Assembly (NCBI RefSeq): GCF_047511655.1
Contig: NC_133397.1
Coordinates: forward strand, 15,463,501 to 15,527,500
From: Castor canadensis
Taxonomy: Eukaryota; Chordata; Mammalia; Rodentia; Castoridae
DNA: 64,000 bases
Direction of reading: 5' to 3'
Position 1 is the stretch's first letter, and each line of letters starts with the position of its first letter. The translations under genes and the position numbers were made by a program. Shown here piece after piece: positions 50,591 to 61,600 of the stretch. The notes under the pieces were generated by a model, which saw nothing but the letters and a program-made list of their open reading frames with translations, did not search any database and was not told the DNA's origin.

Positions 50591-50861
50591 TTAGGAGAGG
50601 CTGGCGCTCTCTATCACGCGCCGTCTGTGGCACCTGGCTACTGGCTGTGGGAAAGCAGGATGAATGCTTTTAGTTTATAGAAATTTCTGGGTAAGCCCAG
50701 TAATCAATGCCACTCTTCTGAGATCTGTAAACAGTTCAGTTTACTTTCACCTGTTGGTCTCTACCCATCTGAATTGTGAGGTTATTTTTAATTTTCCTTG
50801 ATGCACAAGGCTTCAAAATTTACAACATGAGTCAGTTGTAGAGAGAATGGGCCAATGGATT

Positions 50862-51055
50862 TCTGACTTTAGGTGTACCAGAATCACGTGGAAGTGTGGG
50901 GGAGGAGGGTGCGTGTAAAACAAAAGGAAAACAAATTTCAGTTCCTCATTTTCAGAATTTTCTAGTGCTACAGGTTTGGGATGAGGTCAGAGAATGTGCT
51001 TTCCTGACAGTCTCCCAGGTGATGCCCTGGGACCCACACTTGAGGATCACTGAAG
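50862..51055 (+). mobile_element. MER5A-like hAT remnant
   Basis: GTGTACCAGAATCACGTGGA, GTTTGGGATGAGGTCAGAGA, TCCCAGGTGATGCC and GGATCACTGA in MER5A order. Confidence 0.7.
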
Positions 51056-51764
51056 ATGAGTATTATGATCTTAGTCCCTATATAAAAAGTTGTCCTCAAA
51101 TGATCTTATTTGGCACTGGTAGAGCCACCATGGGAGAAGCTTGCACTTATTGTACACAGACTTCTGAGAAGCCCACAATTGCCTCCATACCACCTCCATG
51201 AGACTATTACACGTACTCATGGAGGGCAAAATACTTTGTACACTGTCAAAATGCTTTATAAATGTCAGGGTTTAATGCCACAAGAATCAATGTCAAGGCC
51301 TCAAACTCATAGCTTTAAATGAAGAACTCTTAAAAGAGTTCATCTGCTCACCCAATATGTGCCAAACTCTGCCTGTGCCCCTTGCTGTGTGAGTGGCATG
51401 GATAAATAGGATACCATTTTTGTTCTCAGGGTGCTTACCGGATAGTAAAGAATATTCCCCTCCACTGAAGATTCTTCAGAACAATCAAAGGGAGGCTTTA
51501 GTTGTGTAGTTTGAAATAAACTCCCCAGCTGATTTTGATCAACCACCTTCCACTTCCTTCAAGGATGTAACAAGCATCTAGTAGACATAGAAAAGGTATA
51601 GATCCAGACATCCAGTTTCTTTTGAGTACTAAGAAGTGGTCAGAGGTGGGAAGGAGCACACCACTGGGATTTAGAACATGGCACTAGGAACAGGATTCTG
51701 GAGAGGGGACCCTTTCTTCCATCCTTCCCCCTATAAGAAGTGGCCACATAAAGTCCTTGAGCCC

Positions 51765-51910
51765 CAAGCACATGTTTTTCCTCTTTCTCTTCCATTCCAC
51801 CCATTCCCATATTGCCCACCCTTTAAAGCCCATCTCAGGTGTGTCTTTGCTAACCACTTCCAGCCTATACTGATTTTTGCCTCCTTAACTTCATGTGTGA
51901 CTCTCATCGG
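51765..51910 (+). repeat. L2-like fragment
   Basis: TTAAAGCCCATCTCAGGTGT and CCACTTCCAGCCTATACTGA resemble the L2 3' segment. Confidence 0.4.
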
Positions 51911-52762
51911 CAGTAAGGACAAACAGCCCTCTAGTGTTGGCTATTTGAGTTTGAGTTTTCTCTGCCAGGATGTTAAGGTTTTAAATTTCCCAAAGGATGG
52001 GATTCTGACTGTGTCCCTCTTGTGGTCTTTACATAAGCTAATGCATAAGAAAACAATAGGTATTCAGTAAGTGTCACAACTGATATATTTTGGACTGTTT
52101 CACATCAAATTAGGGAGAGCAAAAGATGAAGAAGACAGTTGTGGTCTTCTCTAAAGTAGAGCCAGGGATGGAGTATATATGTATAGTTAAGGTACAGATG
52201 GAGGTAGAAATAGAGCTGGAGAGAATATGAGAACAAGAGAAAAGGACTTCTTAGATCTGCTATGTAGCTTACATACGGAGCTTAATGGAATGACTAATCC
52301 CCTCCAGATGGATCCAAAGGCCATGGAATTAGTAACAACTCTATTTGGAAGCCTGCATAACAGAGAAAAGAGACATATGCTTCTTTTGAAATAAGTAAAA
52401 TTGAATCTTGGCCCTACCACTGATTAGCTGTATATTAGATCAGATTTTTGGACATTCTATTTAGTAGTTTTGAATGTTAAGTTTCTCATCAAAAGAAGGA
52501 CGAATAATACTATGTCAGAGATATTTAATTTGATAAGAAAATAAGGTAACATGAAAATTACCAGCTAATGTATGGTATATTATGGTTAATAACCAATCAT
52601 GTTTTGTTGAAAATATTGGTCCAACCTGCCAGGCCCAAAGCTAGAGACTTCAAATATGAAGCGCTGTGGTCCACAGATGTTGAACACACACAAAGAAAGC
52701 ATAAAAAAAACCTTCTGTCTAGAACTGATCTTACAAAGTACCCTGTTGGAACAACCACCTGA

Positions 52763-52768
52763 TTTATT
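52763..52768 (-). terminator. NT5C1B: candidate NT5C1B polyadenylation signal
   Basis: AATAAA on the minus strand about 480 bp downstream of the NT5C1B stop and about 2.3 kb upstream of the RDH14 start. Use is unproven. Confidence 0.3.
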
Positions 52769-53247
52769 TCCAAATGAGCAGTTTCAAAAATTGGTACACT
52801 CCTGCAAGTAGAATGACATTCTCATTTTAAATTGGTCAAAAATGCTGGATATAGAGGCAACTGACTAAAAAATTCCCTAGTTTTCAGAGCTCATTCTACC
52901 TTTGTAAATCACTACTCTAGGTGATGATTCATTTAAGCAACCAACATCCAAAAAAGAGCACTGTTTTATGAAACTAAGCTTCTGAAACAGCCCCTTAAAG
53001 GGCATTCAAGTGCTAAGCTTACCCTGAAGAGTCATACTTATAACTTACACAGAGAAAGGTACAATGGTATTCAATAGCATTGATAGCTTAAAAAGAAGTA
53101 GCTTGAAGGTAACTTGACAGTTCAAAATGTTTCCAAAAATGAAGAGATAACCTTCCTAAAGGAGCTAAATTTTGAGGTCCAATCTTCTACCTCATTATTC
53201 TTGACAGCCAACAGAAGTGTCATTTGAAATATTATTTCTTCTCCCTA

Positions 53248-53586
53248 TCACTGAGTGTTGTATTTTTGACCAATGCCATAAGGTACATGAGCTGCTGTGA
53301 TGGTGCCAAATTTGTGTGCTGAGTCAATGTGGAACATCTGGTCATCAAAGAAGATGTGGGGCCGGATCTTCACCAAGATGGGACCTTTGGGAGCTCCAGC
53401 AAGGAAAAGAGCTTCATCTATCTCTAGACCCCAGCGGCGAAGGGTCTTCAACACACGGGCGCCTGAACTGGCTGCACTTCTGGCTGTAATCAGGTAGGTC
53501 CTAATGGGACAAAGTAACCGTTCATCTTTGGCATAAAACTTCTTTTGCAGTCTGCCTAAGTCTTCCAGAAAGCCTTTCAAGGGACC
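53248..53586 (-). CDS. NT5C1B: NT5C1B terminal coding exon (112 aa)
   Basis: Acceptor TTTTCACAG|GGTCCC; begins [20 protein letters not shown], runs through [20 protein letters not shown] and the IFFDD motif, ending [12 protein letters not shown] with TGA. It contains two of the catalytic motifs. The terminal residues are the least conserved part of the family. Confidence 0.95.
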   Translation of the reverse strand, partial: GPLKGFLEDLGRLQKKFYAKDERLLCPIRTYLITARSAASSGARVLKTLRRWGLEIDEALFLAGAPKGPILVKIRPHIFFDDQMFHIDSAHKFGTITAAHVPYGIGQKYNTQ

Positions 53587-55556
53587 CTGTGAAAAGAAAT
53601 ATATCACAGCGATGAACCAGTGAGCCAAAATAATTATTTAAAAAACAGAGGCTTATATGAACCTAGAAAAGACATAATTCATGACATACAGTGTTACTGG
53701 ACCAACCATACAATGTTAAAGCTCCCTGCATTTGTACAAATGTATTTCCTGATACACAGCTATCCTTGCATTCCAGGAAAAATAAATAAAACCTAGGTTG
53801 ATCATATAATTTATCATCTAAACCAAGATATTTTAAGTGTAAAAGTGTTTATAAATAATTAAACCAGCACAGTAGACATAAACCATCCATGATTAATGAG
53901 ATAGATGGCAACTTGGAATAAACTCCTTTGGTCATCAAAATACTTTAAAAGTATACTTTTTTCTGTTTGGTCCAATGTGTTTTTGCACCCTGAATCCAAC
54001 CTCATTTTATTTTTACAGTTACTTTTTATATTTTCATACTTGCTTTCATTTTCAATCTTTCTGAGCACTTAATGTTAGCTATATCTCTTTTATAAAGCAC
54101 AGAATTGGATTTTACAATGTAATCCAATATGAAAGTGTTGTATTTTAGAATAGTTGTTGAATTTTAGCTCATTTACATTTATTCATATTACAAATATACT
54201 TGATATTGGCTCTGTTTTATTGTTCTGTTGCATTTCTCAAGTCTGAAAATTTTGAGGCATTCACTAACAAGTGTCTTGCTTCTTAGTATGTGTGTATGTG
54301 TGGTTCTTCTGACATTTAAGAAGTTTTACTTTATTTCACTTTAAAATACCTATAACATTTTACAGTATCCTCAGTCCTGAATTTTTTTTTAATATCTTGA
54401 TTCTATTACTGTTTGTTAGTTTTTGAGACAAGTTTTGTGGCCAGGATGGTCTTAAGCTTGACATCCTCCTGCTGGAGCCTCCCAATGTTGGGATTACATA
54501 TGTGTTCTATAACACCCAGTTTGCAAAGAGAAATAATGACATTAAGAATTTTTTTCAGTCTGACTCTAATTTTCTGTTTCTTCTCCATCATCTAATTGTA
54601 GTTACTTTATTTACTCTTTATTCAGGCCTGCTTTTAAATCAACTTTATTTTTTAAAAAATATGTTTTTAGATCAACTTAATTTTATCCTCAGATTGGCTG
54701 TTCTAACTAAAGATATCATTATACTGTATAGTATTTCTTTTACAAATATTTTTTGGCACTAGCTATATAAATCCTACATTAAGACATGTAATATTTGCCC
54801 CTCCATGTTACCCTAGACCCACCCATTGTTTTAGTTTTAAATTCATGACTAATTATATTGTATGCCAAATTGTGCATTAGTTCATCCAGTCATCCTCATA
54901 TTGGCCAATCTCTGTTGTAGAACACTAGTTTTCTCAAGAGAACTCTTACAGGAAATAATCTTTGAGAGTTTGGTATGTCCTTAACTATATAGCTTCTTCC
55001 TCTGAATCAACTTTTGGTTGAAAATAGATTCCACAATTTATATTTTCTGTCCTTAAGATTTTATAAGTAGTGTTTTGACCATTGAGAGAAGCTGTTAAGG
55101 AGTTTGAGGGCAGTTTGATGCCCACTTCCTCACCACAATTTAAGGTTTTTACTCTTTGTTGGTGGGCAGCTCAAAGAATTATTCATGTTTGAAGTCAACT
55201 AATTTCACTTGGCCATGTCTTGGTCATGATTATTCTGGCTTTATTTCTCTATCAGAAAATATGGGCCTTTATCATTAATATTTTAGTAGTTTAGTATATA
55301 CATTAATATCTTCAGAGAATTCAAGGATGTCTTCTTGACTTATATTTTTATGTAATTTTTCATGTTCACATTTAACTGTACCACACCTGACATAATTTCA
55401 ATGATACTCTCTGGGATGCTGCTAATGCATATGTTAGATTCTTTATATACACAAGCACAATATGAGTATATACATAGTGTTCATATACACACACACATAC
55501 ACACAATATATATGCATATATCCATATATCCATACATGCATCTGTCTCTCTCTCTA

Positions 55557-55605
<49 letters not shown>

Positions 55606-58600
55606 TGTATATATATATATATATGCCTCTCACCTTCAGGAAGTAAATTTTACTTACTGTTCTGTTATATGTAGCTGCAGAGAGTGCAGAATCAAGCAAA
55701 TATTCACATAATAAGTCATATTTTCAAAAAATAGTATGGTTCTTTTTTGGCAACAAAAGAAAAACTGGTCTAGTTACTGTTGGCAGCCACTCTAGTCCCA
55801 TTTTGTTTTTGAAACACAGAGAGGCTCAGTTCTCTTTGCTGCATTCACAAATTTTCCAAAAGGAATAAATGAGGAATGCTGAGTTTATGTTATCATATTA
55901 AAACCAGGAGGCTCTCCCATCCTCTCTTACTTCTATTCTTGAGTATGTTTCATAATTTGTATATTTATACACTAGTAAACTGTATAATTTATCAATAAAG
56001 CAAAGATATGTTAATGAATGTTATTAAAATACTTCTCTGAGGAGATATAAGATTTAAAGCATTTGGAATCTTCCTAAGGTATGGAAAGCTAAAGAGATTA
56101 TTGTCTCTACCCCAAATAACAAGAAAACTCAAACAATCTGAAAAACATCATAACTAAACTCCAAGAGAGAGCTGAGATCAAAGGGCAACCAACTAGCATT
56201 GAATCATAGGAAGACAGGCATCTTTCCAACGAGAAATGGAATGTAAGAACTGGCATTCATTTGGCAGGACATTGAAGAAGACAATGTATAAGCATGTATG
56301 AAAATTTCAGGTAATTTATAAATAAATCAAAACTTGGGGGATGCAACTACAGTATGTGTAGAGGAAATTTTAAAGCACCAAAGTGCTTAGTTTAGAAAAG
56401 AAGTCTCAAAACAATACCTCAGGTTTTGCATTTAAAATCTTAACAAAAGCTAGCTCATTATAAAGCTAAATTAAAATTGGTGAATCTCTGACCATCTTAA
56501 CTAAAACTAAAATAAGTATAGCAAAGGCATCAATTACTAATATCAGAAATGAACTTGGGGAAACATCACTAAAGAGTCTATAAACATTAAAAACATAATA
56601 AAAAAATAAAAACTTTGCATTTATGAAGTTGCTTATATGTAATTGACAAATTCCTTGAAAAACATAAATTCATATTCAGAGAGAAAAAAGGAATGAACAA
56701 AAGGGCAAAAAGAAAATCTAGACATTAGTTCTGTAACTTTTAAAATAATTGAATTTATTAGTTAAAAGCCTTCCAACAAAGAAAAGTCCAGGCCTATTTG
56801 GCTTCTCTAGAAAGGTTTATCAAGCATTTAAAATAGTTTTACATTTTATGAGATCAGTATTACCTTATTATCAAAATCAGATTAAGATACTACAAGAAAA
56901 TTACAGGTCCATTTCCTTCATGAATATGAAGGCAAAAATTTCTGAATTTTAATAAATTGGACTCAACAATAGATGAGAGGATCACAGCATATGGCCATCT
57001 TGAATTTATACCAAAAATGCAGCATTTTCAATCCATCAGCGTCAAATCAGAAAAGACACATGATATTCTCAATAAATGCAAAAAAGGCTCAGATCAAAAA
57101 CCAACATGCAGTTATTATAAAGACCCTTAAAAATAAGAATAGAAAATAACCCTTCAACTTGACAAAGTACATCAAGAAGAACCTGTAGATATTGCGAGAC
57201 ACTGAATGATGCCTTAGAAGAGCAGGGAATAAGGGAAGGAAGCCCGCTTTCATGACTTTCTGAGCATTGTATTAAATAACTAGCAAGGTAATGAGGCAAG
57301 AAAGATAAAGACACACAACAAGGAAAGAGAAATAAAACTACCTTTACTCACAGTCAAGCATGTCTGCTTAGAAAATCTCAAATAATCCACAAAATTGTTA
57401 GTAATACAAAGTCAGTTTAACCATGCTGCAAGTTATATGGTCAATACACAAATACCATCTGTGTCTCTGCACATTTGTAATAAACAAGTAACTGACCATT
57501 AAGGATTTTAAAAGTTATCTCTATAATAGTACCAAAAATTGTGAAATGCCTAGGTATAAATCTGGTAAACATGTATTATCTGTATGGTGAAACCTATAAA
57601 ACATTGATGAAATGTTTTTTAAATGACCTAAATAAATGGAAAGTATACCATGACCTGAAAAACTCAATATTATAAAAGTATCTATTCTTCCTGTATTTAG
57701 CTATAAATTCAATACCAATAAAAATTCCAGTAGGATTTTTTTCCTCAGAAATAGGCAAGCTCCTTCTTAAATCTATATGAAAATGCAAGGAAATGAGGCT
57801 ATCATAAACAGTTTTGGGAAGTAAGTCAGAGAACTAATACCATCTGATTTTAGGACCTACTCTAAATCTATAAAATCAGGATGGTATTTATATTGGTAAA
57901 AAGATGGATACCTATATTAAAGGAACAGAACAGAAAATCAGCCTTTTCAACAAATAATGAAAGAACGAGTAGTATATTCATAAGCCAAAAAAATGAACCA
58001 CAGCTAACACTTTATTCAAATACAATATTAACTCAAAATTGACTGTAACTCTAAGAATAAAATCTAACATATTTCTGTGCAATAGTATGGGAGAAAATCT
58101 TGCTGATCTTGGATGGCAAATATTTCTTAGATATGACTTTGAAGACACAGTTCATACGAGATCAAATTGATAAATCTAACCACATAACTTAAGTGTCCCT
58201 TATTTAAGGTTCAGTGACAAGATAGTAAAATGTGCCAGCTTTCAATAAGTCTATTAATACTTTTATAAAGGCAAGCAAAAATAATAGTATTTAAGTTCAT
58301 TAAGGTTTAAAACAAACTGACAAAGGACAATTCTATTTCTTGGGAAGATTCATAGACTAAAACTGAAGGATCCATCACTTCAGATTGTTTGCACAACATT
58401 TTGATGTTTCAAATTTACTTTGGTTCAGAAGTTATTAAGTTTTGTTCTTCTCAGACCTTGGTTTTAACACTTCAGTTCATGGATGAATTCCTAAAAACCT
58501 AAATATTTGCTTTTGGTTTGATTCGGCGTTCATAGTTTGTGCTTCTTTGAGGCTATCTGATTGGATTCAGACCCTCAGTTTTGCAGATTTTCCCAATTAA

Positions 58601-61600
58601 GACAATGCCTTGCTTAAATTTGGGGTCAAGGACTGAGAGATCCAGAAGAATGTTTAATGACCTATTTAATGTTTAAAGAACCTATTACCTTGCAAACAGC
58701 TTATTGGTAAGCTGTGTTCCCTCTGTTACTCATATCCTGGAGGGGGTCAACTCACTATCATAGAAAGATCATAGAAGCATTTCCCAAAGGATATTTAAAA
58801 GGAGGTCAACATTTGAAAGAAAAGTTGTGAGCAGTGGGTGCTTCAAAATGAGGAATTCACCAATGACAGAAAACTGCAATGAGGAGGAGCTTGTCTAAAA
58901 TAGTTTAAAAGTCCATTGCCATGAACAAATATTTCTATTCGTATGTTAGGAAATGAGGATATGAAAATTAACTGGAGCTCACCGAACTTACCTGAGCAAG
59001 AGGCTTATTCTCAAACAATGTTTCATGCTGAAAGAATTTGTCTAGCCCATGCTCCTTGGTAATGTGCTCAGCCTCGTCAGAGAAGAGTACAGCATCGCCA
59101 TCAAAGGCCACACGGAGCTGTGTGTCACAATAAGCCATGTCTTTGGCTCCATCAAACATCGTTGCAGAGGCAATTCCTGGCAGATTATGGGGATTAATTA
59201 ATTTTCTTCTCAGGGCCATGAGTTGTAGTTTTTCCCCATTAAAATGAAATCTTCCCATCACTGATGTTTTTTCTCTAGCAATTACCAGATGGCTCCACTG
59301 CTCTTCACAAACACCCATCTCAGAAGAGGTATCTGTGCACTGCTTCTATTTCTTCAAATGGGTCGTAAGGCAATTACTGAAAATGCCTCCCCCTCCAGGA
59401 AAGTTAAAACTTAAAGCACAAGCATAAAGGCTGTCACATGTGGAAACACTTAGCAGAAGACCCAAAAGTATAAACCACCTAATCCTATGTGAAACCCAAG
59501 GTAAGTGGCCATCAGTACAACTCTTATTAACTAGAGAGAGAAAACAGACTAATACCTTCTTGTATTGCTTCTTGTACTTTTTCAGAATCTGCAGAAAGGT
59601 ACAGGTTGGTGAGATATGCCTTCAAATAGCCAATGGGGCTTTTTCCACCAGTCAAACAGAAGCGGTCAATTAGTAAACCTATTATTAGGTAAGACAGACT
59701 TGGTTATGGCCTAGACTAAAAATAAAACACCATAAATCTAAATGAAAGTTCCCTTAGGGATAACCAAGTTTATCTGTAAATCTCAGTTCATTTTAAAATC
59801 TTTATAAATGAAAGCTATCTTAGAAATAATTGAAGGTTTAAAATTATTTTCATAGCATCAATATTGAGAAACTTCGCAGGTATTTCACATACCAGGGTAT
59901 GTTTGGTTCATTATACTTTATGACCTATATTCATATAGACCATGCCAAGTTACTCTTGGAATTTCCTGGCCAGTAATATCCTCAGTATAGAGAAGGAGGC
60001 TGACACAGAGAACTTGTCTAACCCACTGGCTGCTAAGCATGGAGCAGACTTGAGCTAATGCTTCTGTTACATGAACTATGACCTGAGACTCTGTTTTCAG
60101 TATCCTTTCTTCAGTAACAATATAATAATATTAATAAGTAGGATTTAAACTATTTTAAATACCTAAAATTGTTACTCCTTCCCAACTTGAAAATTTTAAT
60201 GCGATTATTAGCAGATTCAACATAATATACTATTAAATACCTTTCAAATAAGTAACAATTTAAAAAATACCAGCTGTTGGTGAGAAAATTATAAAATAGC
60301 AACCAACCTATGCAATGATGAAGGTATAAATTGGTACTAATTGTCAAAAAGTAATCTGACAATATGAATCAAGAGCTTTTACATTTATTCCTTTTGATCC
60401 AGGGATTCCTTTTTTTTTTTCAGGTATTTATCCAAAGGAAATGATGTAAAACTCTGATAAAGATTTATGTAGAAAGGTCTTAACTTGGGGTTATTTAGAA
60501 AAGCAAAATGTGACAACCAATGTAAGAATTATTAGATAAAGCATAGCATCATGCATATAATAAAATATTATGTATCTATTCAAAGTCTTTTTAAGATGCA
60601 TGTGATATAAAGCAGACTATCAAGTCTAGTCAGCTGTTTGACATTTGTATGAGCCAAGAGTAAGGGTTAGGGTTGGGGTTAAGATCAGGGTCATGGCTAG
60701 GGTTAGAATTTTATAGGTAGGATGTATCAACAGTGGGGCTGGACGTGTCTGTTTTGGTGTTAACAAAATACTCTCAATTGTCACTTAAGCCAATGTTGGG
60801 TGTAAGTGACACAAAAGTGGATTCTATAAATTTTAAATAATATTAATGTAATGATCCAGAAAATATTTGATAACTCTGCAACTTCAGAAATGATTGAACA
60901 TTGTCCCTCTTCTCAAGGAGACCACAGTTTATTATGGAGCCAGGCATATAAAAAGTTAATGATACCATAGACCACAGGACAGAAAGATACAGATTGTGTT
61001 TAGCACCCAACAAAGGGAAATAACTAACTCTTGTGGGTAAAGGGTTGTTATTCCATGAATAAGGCTGTTTGAGAAGGCAGCCCTCTGCTGATGGTTCATC
61101 GGCAGAATCAACCAGTATACTTTGTGCTTCCAGCCTAAAAGGATCCAATTTGATGAGGGACAGCTAATCAATATCATCTACTAACCCAAGTAAGACTATG
61201 TATCTTAAATTAACAATTTTTGGTTGAAATATAATGGCACTGGCAATAATCTCAGCATTCAGGATACTAAAGCAGGAGGATTTAGAGTTTGAGGCTAGCC
61301 TGGGCTACATAGTGAGACTTTGTCTCAAAAAACCAAAAAATAGTTTTCATTTATTATTATATTTATGCTGGACCTTTTATATACATTTTCACTTTTCACT
61401 TCATGACACTATGAAGGCTGCATCTAAAAAGGCAGTTTTAAAAATGTATGTCCCAGTATGATATCAGCCATATAATTAGGATAATATAAAATAAAATTCA
61501 ATAACTGGTAATATATCTTGATTATTTATAAATATGCTCAATTTGATTTTAGAATTTAAATGTGCACCATTTAAACCTAATTTTGACTTGACATACCCAC

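Larger units (their letters stand above)
49930..50640. promoter_or_regulatory. RDH14: CpG island over RDH14 promoter and first exon
   Basis: The only long stretch in the window with high G+C and abundant CpG dinucleotides; composition falls sharply on both sides. It covers exon 1 and the upstream promoter of RDH14, typical of a broadly expressed gene. Exact edges need a CpG observed/expected calculation. Confidence 0.85.
50640..53247. other. NT5C1B-RDH14 gap
   Basis: Short tandem gap between the NT5C1B stop and the RDH14 promoter. It contains an MER5A-like element (50862-51055) and an L2-like stretch (about 51765-51910). The rest is unique, and no additional exon was recognised. Confidence 0.7.
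53587..58991 (-). other. NT5C1B: NT5C1B last intron (5405 bp)
   Basis: GTAAGT...CAG intron. It holds a 7SL-type SINE (about 54405-54530), a compound TG/TA microsatellite (55561-55624) and a long ancient plus-strand L1 (about 56040-58210). Between these it is AT-rich with no exon-like frame. Confidence 0.88.

Noticed and set aside
53248-53586. Alternative identification of the nucleotidase as NT5C1A
   Set aside because: The acidic/Gln-rich N-terminal linker and adjacency to RDH14 fit NT5C1B; NT5C1A lies elsewhere in mammalian genomes.
55362-55699. Cys-Val / Thr-His-rich open frames
   Set aside because: Translation of the compound microsatellite at 55561-55624.
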